This document shows positions 45,621-54,777 of a stretch of DNA of 64,000 nucleotides, piece after piece. Position 1 is the first letter of the stretch. The number at the start of each line of letters is the position of its first letter. Made by a program: the position numbers and the translations under genes. Source of the stretch: DAOPZJ01 sp964587625 (lineage in GTDB: Bacteria > Bacillota > Clostridia > Oscillospirales > JAKOTC01); the NCBI GenBank assembly GCA_964587625.1, contig CAZPLU010000007.1, forward strand, positions 8,382 to 72,381, given 5' to 3'. The notes under the pieces are model-generated. The model was not told the DNA's origin, ran no database searches, and saw only the letters and a program-made list of their open reading frames with translations.

Positions 45621-45668
45621 GTAATATGTTACTCTTTCTATTATACGCAACATGTTACCCTTTGTCAA
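45621..45668 (-). promoter_or_regulatory. consensus promoter with two MarR-type operators
   Basis: On the minus strand TTGACA (45663-45668), 17-base spacer, TATAAT (45640-45645): a full consensus. One palindrome, AACATGTT at 45649-45656 inside GTAACATGTTGC, sits in the spacer; a second, GTAACATATTAC at 45621-45632, covers the transcription start region. Binding there would block RNA polymerase. Confidence 0.85.
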
Positions 45669-45687
45669 GGGGTGTTGAAATATTTTT

Positions 45688-46191
45688 TTAATTTTCAAAG
45701 CCGACTGATTTCACCTTTTGAAACGCCATCCTCGGCGACCGATTTAAGACATAAATGGTTCCGCAATACACAAAACCGAGCTTTTCCAGCAAACCCCTCA
45801 TGGGCTTGTTGTCCTCGTGGGTGTCGATCCGGAGATTGCCCGCCTGTTCAAATGCCCAATTCAAACAAAAAGCCGCCGCTCCTTTTCCGCCCTCGGCGCT
45901 GGCGATTCGGTGCACCACGCCGCACGGCCCGTCGTCGAGCCACGCGCCGTTCTCGATCACGCGGTAGGTCGGATCGTCTTCGATATTATAATAAAAGACA
46001 CAGGCGATTTCCCCGCCGTCCATGCAGACGCGGAGCTTTTGCCGCCGGATGTCTTTTTCGATCAGCTCCCGGGGCGGGTGTCTGTCTCCCCACTGCTCGC
46101 CGTTGCCGTTTGCCCGCATAAATTTCCTCGCGGATTCGTAAATCGACATGATGACGTCGATTTCACCCATTACAGCTTTTTTGATATACAT
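45688..46191 (-). CDS. GNAT-family acetyltransferase
   Basis: The ~167-residue protein has a GNAT fold with VCMDGGEIACVFYY, VHRIASAEGGKGAAAFCLNWA (acetyl-CoA loop) and ENKPMRGLLEKLGFVYCGTIY-like ending. Substrate unknown. ATG 46191 is 7 bases from GAGGA; ATG 46197 is too close. It diverges from nothing but lies between marR and the condensation-domain operon in the same direction. Confidence 0.8.
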   Translation of the reverse strand: MYIKKAVMGEIDVIMSIYESARKFMRANGNGEQWGDRHPPRELIEKDIRRQKLRVCMDGGEIACVFYYNIEDDPTYRVIENGAWLDDGPCGVVHRIASAEGGKGAAAFCLNWAFEQAGNLRIDTHEDNKPMRGLLEKLGFVYCGTIYVLNRSPRMAFQKVKSVGFEN

Positions 46192-46344
46192 GTTCATTTC
46201 CTCACAAATTTGTATTGCCCCGATCAAATATAAACGGTTTTAACGAAAAATTCAATCCCCATGTCCCGGCTCATATCGGCGCAACACAAATCAAAAAGAC
46301 CGATCCCGACAACCGGTCTCTTGAAACCCTTTTTATCCCGGACT

Positions 46345-47784
46345 TTATCGCGCGGCGGAAGCGGGTTCTCCGGCGGCGACGACTTCGCGCGCTCCGCGCA
46401 TCAATTCCCCGATCGTGACGTCGGGGTTTGCGATACCCGCCTCGATGATCCCGACGCTCTGCTCAAACAGCGCGTCCAAGTCCTCGGGATACAGGATTTT
46501 GACCAGATGTTCAAACTGGAAGTCGAGACCGCCCTCGAGGAAATTCGGGATGACAACGGTATACAGCGACATGATGAAACGTCCGGTGCTGTAATTGCCC
46601 ATTTCGCAGACCCAGCCCTCGGGGAGATTGATCGAAAACGGGAAGCAGGAAAACATCATGGAAGACGTCCCCGAAAACATCGGTCTGTGTTCGATTTTTT
46701 TGATCTCTCTGTCCAAAAAGATCGCCCACAAATAGTCCGTGTGGCGCAGGATCAGATATTGAACCTCCTGCGTGATCGCGATTGCCTGTGCAAATGTCTT
46801 GTCCCGTGTGATCACGGTTCGCAGCGGAAGCGCGTTGACGCGGCAGCCGCCGGATCGCTTATCCGCCAGCGTGATTCTTCGGTCAAAAGCGACCATGAAA
46901 TTGACATCGTCGGTCTCCTCGTTGATTTTCGAGAGATAGGTGCGCATTCCGACATAGATCACCGTCTGCAAAGGAATGCCGTTTTTTTCGCAATAGGCGA
47001 GGATCGGTTCGGCCCTTTCCCTGCTCAGGTGCTTGCTGTATTTTTTGCTTTTATCGATCAATATGGTGTTCACCGTCTCAAAGCGCCGCGTCGGATCTTT
47101 GCTTTTACGGCGAAAACGATTGAGCAGCCGCATCCCGTCCGCCCCCGCATAAAACGACGGTCCGTTCTTCGTATAATAATCCATAAAAAAATCCCTGTGC
47201 TTTTCCTTCTCTTCCTCGTTGTCAAAAACAAGCAGGTCTTTTTTCATACACTCCTCAAACGAAGCGAGCGGCTTGGGCATCGGGGTTTTGTTTTGAAGAG
47301 CGCCGATGATTTCAAGCAGGTCGGTAAAAAACAAAAGCACCGCATACACATCTGCGATCACATGGCAGATATTTAAATAGATGCCGGTGCGCCCGTCATG
47401 CGTCCGATACAAGATGATTCGGTACATCTCGCCGCGCCGGATTTTCAGCGGGGTGCGCGCGTCTTTTTGAAGCACCGCGTCCTGCTCTTCGGCGGTCTTG
47501 CCCGTGAAATCCAAAACCGGGATATGCTCAAGCTTATATTCCGGCATAAAATATTGCATACGCTTTCCGTCGTGTTTTTGAAACCGGATGCGCATACTGT
47601 CGTTTCGCGCGATTTCGATATTGACCGCCTGCTTCAACAGGTCGAAATCGAGCTTTTGATTGAGAATCGTGTACAGGACGATTTGCGTGATCTCCTTGTG
47701 CAAACTGTACTGCAATTCCAAAAGTGGCAGCATCTGAGACCCGCGGATTTCATAATACTTTTTTTTAACTGCGCTTTTTGACAT
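46345..47784 (-). CDS. stand-alone condensation-domain acyltransferase-like protein
   Basis: The ~479-residue protein resembles an NRPS condensation domain: N-terminal half with the catalytic-type motif NICHVIADVYAV (HxxxD, around residue 140), C-terminal half with a chloramphenicol-acetyltransferase-like core. There are no adenylation or carrier domains in it. Such proteins join carrier-bound acyl groups to amines or alcohols. It is the last gene of the operon with acyl ligase, ACP and ABC transporter, 25 bases after the permease. ATG 47784 follows AGGGGGAA. Confidence 0.8.
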   Translation of the reverse strand: MSKSAVKKKYYEIRGSQMLPLLELQYSLHKEITQIVLYTILNQKLDFDLLKQAVNIEIARNDSMRIRFQKHDGKRMQYFMPEYKLEHIPVLDFTGKTAEEQDAVLQKDARTPLKIRRGEMYRIILYRTHDGRTGIYLNICHVIADVYAVLLFFTDLLEIIGALQNKTPMPKPLASFEECMKKDLLVFDNEEEKEKHRDFFMDYYTKNGPSFYAGADGMRLLNRFRRKSKDPTRRFETVNTILIDKSKKYSKHLSRERAEPILAYCEKNGIPLQTVIYVGMRTYLSKINEETDDVNFMVAFDRRITLADKRSGGCRVNALPLRTVITRDKTFAQAIAITQEVQYLILRHTDYLWAIFLDREIKKIEHRPMFSGTSSMMFSCFPFSINLPEGWVCEMGNYSTGRFIMSLYTVVIPNFLEGGLDFQFEHLVKILYPEDLDALFEQSVGIIEAGIANPDVTIGELMRGAREVVAAGEPASAAR

Positions 47785-47809
47785 AAAATTTCCCCCTGCC
47801 TTACTGCCG

Positions 47810-50800
47810 TTATTCAACGGCTTTCAACGATTCGACCATGCTGATGCCGCGCATGCGCTTGGTCATCATCAGGTTTACAGAGACGATGTAAAACGCGGTG
47901 AGCAGACCGGCATAGAGATAGCTTGCCGCCGCGATCTCCCCGGCGAACTTGACCATATCCGCCTCGACCGTCCGGAGCATGAACTGCGCCAAAAAATATC
48001 CGATCACACCGCCGAACAAAATCCCGACGGCGCCCATCACAAAGTTTTCTCGGAAAATATACATATTGGTCTCGCCGTGCTTGAAACCGAGCACCTTGAT
48101 GGTCGCGATCTCCCGCGTGCGTTCGGAGATGTTGATGTTGGTCAGGTTGTAGACCACCACAAAAGCTAGCGCGCCCGCGGAGATCAGCATGACGAGGATG
48201 ATGATGTTGATGCTGTTGATGGTTTCGGTAAACGACGCTCTTGCCGAATCGATATTGACAATGGCAAGAATGTCGCCGCTTTTTGTCAGCCAGTCGGACA
48301 CGAAGCCCCCAAAATCCGTCATTTTCGCGCTCTCGGCGCACGCGATGGAGTTGAACCGGAGGTCTTTGCCGAAGGTCTGTTCATAACGCGCGGGCGACAT
48401 GTAGATGTAGTGGTAGATGTAGTTCTCCGTGACACTGCGTACGGGCAGTGTATACGGCTCCTCGTTGACGCGGAATGTGACGGCATCCCCCGCGCCGACG
48501 CCCAGCAATTGCGCCAGTTTATCGGTGATAATCACGCCCTCATCGCCGAGTTCGAGCGTTTCCCCGCTCTTTGGATCGCGCAGGGTGATCAGCCGTTCCA
48601 AGTGGGCGATTTTCCGCGGCGCCATCACAAAGACGTTTCGAATCACGGCTCCGTTTTGATCCGCTTCGACGGACACGATCTTTGAAAACAAAGTATCGCT
48701 CAGCCGCTCATCGTTTGAAAGCCGCTGCCCCAGCGCGTCCGCCTCCTCGCGCGTCAACTCCCCGGACAGCGTGAACATGATCTTGTAGCGGTTGATCTCG
48801 CCGTATTGTTTATCCACAATCGGGTTCACGCCGTCCCGCATCCCGAAACCCGCCACGATCAACGCCATGCAGCCCGAGATTCCCAGCACCGTCATCACCA
48901 GCCGCAGCTTATAGCGGAACAGGTTGCGCGCCGTAATCTTTTGGGAAAACGTCATTTTCGTCCAGAGTTTCTTCCAGCGTTCCATGAATATTTTCCGACC
49001 GCTCTTGGGCATTTTGGGGCGCATCAGCGCGGCGGTCGGCGTCCTCAGTTCTTTGTAACAGGAATAAAAAGCCACCATCACCGTGCATAACAGAGCGACA
49101 AACACGGAAACCAGAGACATATTCCAGGGAACCGTGATTTCGATGTCGGGCAGCCGATAGAGCGCGTTATAGGCCCCGATGATCACCCTCGGCAGAATTT
49201 GAATGCAGACCAGCTGTCCGAGCACGCTCCCGAGGACGCAGGCGGTGGCGGAATAGACCATGTATTTGCCCGCTATCTGCGCGGACGAATACCCCAGCGC
49301 CTTGTAGGTGCCGATTTGAATCCGCTGCTCGTCGATCATGCGGGACATGGTCGTCAGGCAGACCAGCGACGCCACCAGCAGGAAAAACACCGGGAAAATC
49401 GCCGCGATGGCGTCGATGCGCTCCGAGTCCTGGTCAAACCCCGCATAACTCTGAATGATGTCGTCGCGGGTGAACGCGTACCATTTACCGGATTCGATTT
49501 CGCTGAACATGCTTTGGATGTTTTTGATGCGGTTCGCCCCGTCTGCAATCGAGCTTTGCGCATTGGCGAAGGCATCCAAATACTCGGCATACCCGTCATT
49601 GTATTCTTCGAGTCCCGCCGCATACTGCCGTTCAGCCGCATCGAGCTTTTCTTTCGCCTGCGCCAGTTGATCCAGTGCGGCGGCTTTTTGTTTTTCATAC
49701 GCCGCCTCGCCCGCCTTGAATTCGGTCTGGGCGGTCTCCAACAGCAATCGGTTGGTTTTCAGCTGCACACCCGCTTCATCCAATTCACTCTTTCCTCTTT
49801 TATATTCCGCCTCTCCGCTTCGCAGTCCCTCGAGCGCCAAATCCAGCTCCGCTTTGGCTTTGTCCAGTCCTGCGCGGGCAATCTCCAACTGCTGTTTTGC
49901 GGCATTCAACTCCGCCTCGGCCTCCAGCAGCTGTTTTTCGTACCCCTGCAGCATTTGAATGGCGTTTTCCAGCTCTTGCAACGCCTGCGCGCCCCGGTCT
50001 TCTGCGTTCGTGACCCGCCCGGCAGCCGCCTGAATCTGCTCCCGCAGCCGGGCGATCACTTCCGGGTCGTCCCCGCCGCTGTCCAAATACGCCTCAAGCG
50101 CCGCCTGCGCCTGTTGATAGAGCGCTTCCGCTTCCTCTTGATCGATCTCTTCGCCGTTGACGGCCTCCTGCGCCATCGCAACGGTCTGCTGCGCGGTGTT
50201 GTAGAGCCGTTTTGCCGGTTCGAATTTTTCCATGGCCTCGGTGTATTGCGTCAGCCCGCCGTTGTACAATTCCTCGTTTTTTTGGTATTCTTCCAAACCG
50301 TAGTCATATTGCGCCCAGCCGTCGTCCAGTTGCTCGCGCGCGTTTCGAAGCTTCGCCTCCCCCTCGTCATATTTGGCCAGACCGATTGCCAGCTGCGCCT
50401 TTCCCTCTGAAATCTGCGCTCTGCCCTCTTCCAGCTCCGCTTCGGCTTTTTTAAGCATGGCCTCCGCTTCAAGCGCGGCTTTTTCATATTCCTTCCGGCC
50501 GGCGTCGATTTCCGCCCCGGCCTGATCGAGTTCCGCCTTGGCTTGATCCAGTTTCAGCTTGACGTCGGCAAGCTGTCGGTCGGCTCCGCTTTTTTGCGTT
50601 GCCAGCTCATTTTCCGCATCTTCAATCCGAGTCCGGATGTTGTATAAAAAAAGCTCATAGCTGGCACGCCCGATGATTTCGATTTGAGCCGATGCGCTTT
50701 TGATATCCGCGTCATATTGCTCGTCAAATGCGGAAACCCCGGCCGCGCGGCACAACAGGACATATAACTCCGTATAGCGGGTATATTTGAATTCGGCGGC

Positions 50801-51421
50801 GGGCAGCATGATATAATACGAGATGGTGCCGTTTCCGATCGAGGAGGTGCCGTAGGAATACGAAATATGCTGGGGTGATTGGATCAACCCGACCACCGTG
50901 TAGTTCGTACCGGAAATAACGGTGTCCGTGGCGGTCGGACCCGCCGCCTCGGAAAAGCGGATGATGTCGCCGACAGCGATATCCGGATCGCGCATGCGGT
51001 ACGGTGCGGCGAGGCATTCCCCGGGGTTTTCGGGCATACGTCCGGCAATCAATCGAATTTGATTGAGTTTGTCCGTTCCATTCTCCAACGGCAACGCGGA
51101 GACACGGGCCACACTGTTCCCCGTCTCCTCCGAGACAATCAGGTCGGCGGAATAAGAAGGCATCACCCCCCTCACGCCGTCGAGGGCGCGAAGCGCCTCT
51201 ACGTCTTTATCGTCGAAACCGACGGTCGAAATCAGCTCCAGATCCATCAGGGAAGAGGAATTGAAATAATTTTCGGCTGTTTGCCGCATGCTGGGCGCGG
51301 TCGTCTTGACGCCCACAAAGAATCCGACGCTTAAAAAGGTGATTAAAACGATGGAAATAAACCGCTCGCGGGAGCGCAGTATCTCCCGGCGGGTGTCCTT
51401 GATCAGCGTTTTCGATCTCAT
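47810..51421 (-). CDS. giant FtsX-type ABC permease with an internal coiled coil
   Basis: The 1203-residue protein has a first membrane helix (FISIVLITFLSVGFFVGV), a MacB-like extracytoplasmic part, a long Ala/Glu/Lys-rich coiled coil from about residue 255 to 640, a three-helix FtsX unit near 660-800 (MIDEQRIQIGTYKALGYSS), a second helix-domain unit and a final FtsX unit (RTREIATIKVLGFKHGE). It pairs with the ATPase upstream by 40 bases. Likely extrudes or mechanically moves a lipid-like or peptide-like product across the membrane. ATG 51421 follows GAGGGGCGGGC. Confidence 0.88.
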   Translation of the reverse strand: MRSKTLIKDTRREILRSRERFISIVLITFLSVGFFVGVKTTAPSMRQTAENYFNSSSLMDLELISTVGFDDKDVEALRALDGVRGVMPSYSADLIVSEETGNSVARVSALPLENGTDKLNQIRLIAGRMPENPGECLAAPYRMRDPDIAVGDIIRFSEAAGPTATDTVISGTNYTVVGLIQSPQHISYSYGTSSIGNGTISYYIMLPAAEFKYTRYTELYVLLCRAAGVSAFDEQYDADIKSASAQIEIIGRASYELFLYNIRTRIEDAENELATQKSGADRQLADVKLKLDQAKAELDQAGAEIDAGRKEYEKAALEAEAMLKKAEAELEEGRAQISEGKAQLAIGLAKYDEGEAKLRNAREQLDDGWAQYDYGLEEYQKNEELYNGGLTQYTEAMEKFEPAKRLYNTAQQTVAMAQEAVNGEEIDQEEAEALYQQAQAALEAYLDSGGDDPEVIARLREQIQAAAGRVTNAEDRGAQALQELENAIQMLQGYEKQLLEAEAELNAAKQQLEIARAGLDKAKAELDLALEGLRSGEAEYKRGKSELDEAGVQLKTNRLLLETAQTEFKAGEAAYEKQKAAALDQLAQAKEKLDAAERQYAAGLEEYNDGYAEYLDAFANAQSSIADGANRIKNIQSMFSEIESGKWYAFTRDDIIQSYAGFDQDSERIDAIAAIFPVFFLLVASLVCLTTMSRMIDEQRIQIGTYKALGYSSAQIAGKYMVYSATACVLGSVLGQLVCIQILPRVIIGAYNALYRLPDIEITVPWNMSLVSVFVALLCTVMVAFYSCYKELRTPTAALMRPKMPKSGRKIFMERWKKLWTKMTFSQKITARNLFRYKLRLVMTVLGISGCMALIVAGFGMRDGVNPIVDKQYGEINRYKIMFTLSGELTREEADALGQRLSNDERLSDTLFSKIVSVEADQNGAVIRNVFVMAPRKIAHLERLITLRDPKSGETLELGDEGVIITDKLAQLLGVGAGDAVTFRVNEEPYTLPVRSVTENYIYHYIYMSPARYEQTFGKDLRFNSIACAESAKMTDFGGFVSDWLTKSGDILAIVNIDSARASFTETINSINIIILVMLISAGALAFVVVYNLTNINISERTREIATIKVLGFKHGETNMYIFRENFVMGAVGILFGGVIGYFLAQFMLRTVEADMVKFAGEIAAASYLYAGLLTAFYIVSVNLMMTKRMRGISMVESLKAVE

Positions 51422-51461
51422 GCCCGCCCCTCTTTTGACACGGCCCGGATCGTCCTGCGGC

Positions 51462-52166
51462 CTACCATTCCAGCTCCTCCACGCCGACGGGCGCGGGGTT
51501 GATGTCGATGGACGCCACCGAGCCGTTGCGCATCCGGATCACACGGTTCGCCATGGGGGCGATCGCCGCGTTATGGGTGATCAAAACCACCGTCATTTTT
51601 TGCCGTTTACAGGTCTCCTGCAGCAGCGCAAGAATCTTTTTACCCGTGATATAGTCCAATGCGCCGGTCGGTTCGTCGCACAGCAGCAATTTCGGATTTT
51701 TTGCCAACGCGCGCGCAATGGCAACCCGCTGTTGTTCCCCGCCCGAGAGCTGCGAGGGGAAGTTATGTACGCGCTCGCCCAAGCCGACGCTGGAGAGCAC
51801 CTCCGCGGCGTCGAGGTCGCTGTCGCAGATCTGTGAAGCGAGCTCCACGTTCTCGGCGGCGGTCAAATTCGGTATCAGGTTATAAAACTGAAAAACAAAC
51901 CCGATGTCCATCCGCCGATATTGAATCATCTTCGTCTCCGAGAGTGCGCTGACCTTTTTCCCGTCGACGACGATATCGCCCTCGTCGCAGTTGTCGATGC
52001 CGCCGAGCATATTCAGCACGGTGGTTTTGCCCGCGCCGCTGGCGCCGGAAATTACGGCAAACTCCCCTTTTTCGATCGTGAAATTGACGGCGTCGGCAGC
52101 CGTGATGGTCACTTCGCCCATTTGATATCTCTTGCAGACATCCCTGAAAACAATATACGATTCCAT
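51462..52166 (-). CDS. ABC transporter ATPase (MacB/LolD type)
   Basis: The 234-residue ATPase has Walker A GASGAGKTT, Q-loop FQFYNLIPNLTA, ABC signature LSGGEQQRVAIARAL, Walker B LLLCDEPTGALD and H-loop THN. This set fits the MacB/LolD class that serves FtsX-type permeases. ATG 52166 has GGCGGGG upstream; a longer form from TTG 52199 overlaps the ACP stop. It drives the giant permease encoded next. Confidence 0.93.
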   Translation of the reverse strand: MESYIVFRDVCKRYQMGEVTITAADAVNFTIEKGEFAVISGASGAGKTTVLNMLGGIDNCDEGDIVVDGKKVSALSETKMIQYRRMDIGFVFQFYNLIPNLTAAENVELASQICDSDLDAAEVLSSVGLGERVHNFPSQLSGGEQQRVAIARALAKNPKLLLCDEPTGALDYITGKKILALLQETCKRQKMTVVLITHNAAIAPMANRVIRMRNGSVASIDINPAPVGVEELEW

Positions 52167-52195
52167 CGAAACCCCGCCGACGCGTCCCCGGGGAA

Positions 52196-52450
52196 TCAAA
52201 GAACTCGGCGGCTGTTTTGGCGCACAGCCGTCTCTTTTTCGAGATATGCGATCACATCGCTTATATATTGAAAATTGATCGCCTCCCGCTCGGGAATTTC
52301 CACCCCGAATTCCCTCTCCAAGACCGTGACCAGATGGATGAACTCCAACGAATTCAGCCCCAAATCCTTTTGCAATTCGGTCTCGGCCGTGATTTCCCGC
52401 GGATCCAAAACAACGTATTCGGCCAAGAGCGCAATGATCCGTTCCAACAT
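52196..52450 (-). CDS. free-standing acyl carrier protein
   Basis: An 84-residue helical protein with the phosphopantetheine site GLNSLEFIHLV; Ser34 is the attachment site, with Asn in place of the usual Asp before it. It is distinct from the housekeeping ACP, which is absent from the plsX locus. It lies between the acyl ligase and the ABC genes and most likely receives the activated acyl group. ATG 52450 follows AAGAAGGG. Confidence 0.9.
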   Translation of the reverse strand: MLERIIALLAEYVVLDPREITAETELQKDLGLNSLEFIHLVTVLEREFGVEIPEREAINFQYISDVIAYLEKETAVRQNSRRVL

Positions 52451-52494
52451 AAAAAAACCCTTCTTTTCCTTAAAATGATTTTATTTGATCGGTG

Positions 52495-54237
52495 TCAAAC
52501 TGTGATACCTTCCCCGTAGGCGGACTTGTTTTGCTCCTCGATGACCTTATGGCGGATCACTTTTTTCGTTGTCGTGCGCAAAAAATCCTCCTGCGTGATA
52601 AACAGCCGATGCAGTTGCTTGTACCCGGGCAAGAGCTGGTTGACCCTGCGGATGTCCTCGGCGACCAATCGCTCGATGGCCTCCTGGTCCATCTTGTCGA
52701 CAAACTCCTCCACCTCGATCTTCAGCGCGGCCGCAATCGTCTGCATCAGCGTTTCTTTGACCTGATAATGATAGGAATAGACCACCGCGTCCCTGACATA
52801 GGGCATCTGCCGGATGATCTTTGCCTCGATTTCCTCCGGATGCACGTTTTTGCCGTTGTTCAAGACGATCAGGTTCTTTTTTCTGCCGACCACGGTGAGC
52901 GTCTGACCTTTCAGCACGCCGTAATCGCCGGTTTTCAGCCAACCGTTATCGAAAGTCGCGGCCGTGGCCGCCTCGTCTTTATAATAGCCCAGCATCACAA
53001 CATCGCCTTTGACATAGATTTCACCGACGCCGTTTTTATCAGGCCGATCGATTTTCAACTGCACCCCGGACAACGGCTTGCCGACGGATTCGGGGCGCCG
53101 ATGCGCTTTGGGATTGACCGAGACGCCGGGCGAACACTCGGTCAACCCATAGGCGGTGAGCACGTCGATTCCCATGCCGTGAAGACCCCGTATCGCCTCC
53201 GGATCGACTGCGGCGCCTCCGCACATGACCCGGTTGAATTTGCCGCCCAAATTTTCCTTGAGTTGTTTGAACAGCACCTTCCGAATATCGATGCCCACCG
53301 CGAGCAGCAAATTGGATATCCTCAGCGCGGCGCGCAAATCCCGGGTGCGGTTTTGCCGTTTGGTCTCCGCCCAGATGGTCTTGTACACGGTTTCCAAAAA
53401 CAGCGGAACCACGACCGACATGCCGGGTTTTACGGCCCTCATCGTCTCCAATAACCGCTTGAGAGAGGCGCAGAGATAGATGTCGATGCCTTTTAATATC
53501 CCGGGAAGGATATGGCAGTTCAATTCAATCGTATGGTGAAACGGCAGCATGGAAAAGGACTCGGATTCGCAGGGCGCAACTTTCAGGATGTTATAAACAT
53601 TGGTGCAGAGGTTTTTGTGGCTGAGCATAACGCCCTTGTTCGGACCGGTCGTCCCGGAGGTAAACAGGATCACGGCGGCTTTTTCGCGGTCGATCTGCCT
53701 GTCTTGATATCTCCGGTCTCCGCAGCCGATCCGTTCTCTGCCGTGCCGGAGCATACCGGACAGCGTGTCGGCCTCGGCCACGCCCGGGAGCGGTCCCATC
53801 GAAAAACACCTCACCCCCGCGTCCTCCGCTTTTTTGGCCGCCGCGTGAAAAGACGGAGCATAAAACAACGCGCTTGCGTCGCCCTTGAGCGCCAAATCCC
53901 TGAGGTCTTCATCGGGCAGCTCCTTGTCGAGGGGGATGATCACGCCCACCCCGCATATCACCGCCATGTAAGTGATAAACCACACATACGAGTTCTCGCC
54001 CACCAACGCGATATGCGCGTCCGCGAAACCGTAATCCAACAGCGCCGTGCCCAACGCGCAGACATCGTCGAAAATATTTTGACAGGAATACCGCACGATT
54101 TCGTCGTTTTTGGTCTCGCGCAAAACCGTTTTGCCGCCGTGCAGACGCATCGACTCTTGTAACAACTCTCTCAAATCAGACAGCGGCGCCGTCGGTAAAA
54201 GCAGCCGCTCCGTTGAAAACGCAGGACGATTTTTCAT
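52495..54237 (-). CDS. AMP-forming acyl-CoA/acyl-ACP synthetase
   Basis: The 580-residue protein has adenylate-forming motifs ILFTSGTTGPNKGVMLSH, TAYGLTE and GWLKTGDYG, with a C-terminal domain ending near TTTKKVIRHKV that holds the catalytic lysine region. The sequence is closest to long-chain acyl ligases. Given the ACP gene 45 bases downstream, it likely adenylates a fatty or similar acid and loads it on that carrier. First gene of the operon. ATG 54237 follows GGGGGAAAACC. Confidence 0.9.
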   Translation of the reverse strand: MKNRPAFSTERLLLPTAPLSDLRELLQESMRLHGGKTVLRETKNDEIVRYSCQNIFDDVCALGTALLDYGFADAHIALVGENSYVWFITYMAVICGVGVIIPLDKELPDEDLRDLALKGDASALFYAPSFHAAAKKAEDAGVRCFSMGPLPGVAEADTLSGMLRHGRERIGCGDRRYQDRQIDREKAAVILFTSGTTGPNKGVMLSHKNLCTNVYNILKVAPCESESFSMLPFHHTIELNCHILPGILKGIDIYLCASLKRLLETMRAVKPGMSVVVPLFLETVYKTIWAETKRQNRTRDLRAALRISNLLLAVGIDIRKVLFKQLKENLGGKFNRVMCGGAAVDPEAIRGLHGMGIDVLTAYGLTECSPGVSVNPKAHRRPESVGKPLSGVQLKIDRPDKNGVGEIYVKGDVVMLGYYKDEAATAATFDNGWLKTGDYGVLKGQTLTVVGRKKNLIVLNNGKNVHPEEIEAKIIRQMPYVRDAVVYSYHYQVKETLMQTIAAALKIEVEEFVDKMDQEAIERLVAEDIRRVNQLLPGYKQLHRLFITQEDFLRTTTKKVIRHKVIEEQNKSAYGEGITV

Positions 54238-54349
54238 AAGGTTTTCCCCCGTTCAAACCGAAAAAGTGATTTTCGGTGAAACCGTAAAATGAAAATAAAA
54301 AACACGCAAAATATTTTTTAAATCCGGGCATGAGATAATCCTATGTCCT

Positions 54350-54377
54350 ATCATACAACTAAAATGACACCTGTCAA
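54350..54377 (-). promoter_or_regulatory. sigma-A promoter of the acyl ligase-ACP-ABC-condensation operon
   Basis: On the minus strand TTGACA (54372-54377), 16-base spacer, TATGAT (54350-54355). The transcript would begin about 105 bases before ATG 54237. The rest of the 350-base gap to 54585 holds only the terminator at 54527-54557. Confidence 0.8.
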
Positions 54378-54526
54378 TCGCTAATTTTGGATTTTTTTGG
54401 GAGCTTTTGTAAAATTCGGTCGAACACGGAAAACGGCATGTTTAAAGGATATAACACATTCTGTAAATTGAATTGTACGAGAGATTTTATTCAAGTAAAC
54501 CGCAATCAAATCCACTTCGAAAAGCG

Positions 54527-54557
54527 CAGCACCCCGCGTTAAAAACGCGGGGTGCTG
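54527..54557 (-). terminator. strong hairpin terminator
   Basis: A perfect 14-bp stem, CAGCACCCCGCGTT pairing with AACGCGGGGTGCTG around an AAA loop. On the minus strand GCGCTTTTCG follows. It ends the 57674-54585 unit. Confidence 0.7.
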
Positions 54558-54584
54558 TGCCTCGATCGGATCGGGCGCTTTGTT

Positions 54585-54776
54585 TTAACGCATCGGATGC
54601 GGCTCATTGATACCATTATGCGCCCTGTACAGCGCGGCATAAATCCCGGCGGACAGCGGATCGCTGAATACGGTTTCAAATCCGAAGATCTCATGATACC
54701 ATGCCGCCGCCGCGTCAAAATCCGAGACGGGCAAATAAGCATATCCGCTTGACAGATTGATCGAATTTTCTTTTAT
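54585..54776 (-). pseudogene. truncated VOC/glyoxalase-like fragment
   Basis: The minus strand encodes the first half of a VOC domain (AYLPVSDFDAAAAWYHEIFGFETVF), ending after about 60 residues. There is no ATG, GTG or TTG with a ribosome binding site ahead of the domain, and the metal-binding second half is missing. It directly follows the stop of the flavin-binding gene. Confidence 0.6.
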
Positions 54777-54777
54777 G

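Noticed and set aside
46261..47376. 371-residue frame antisense to the condensation-domain gene
   Set aside because: Shadow frame; the minus-strand gene has the HxxxD motif, RBS and operon context.
49199..50410. 403-residue frame antisense to the permease coiled coil
   Set aside because: Arises from the repetitive coiled-coil codons; rich in Arg/Gln/Phe with no motif.
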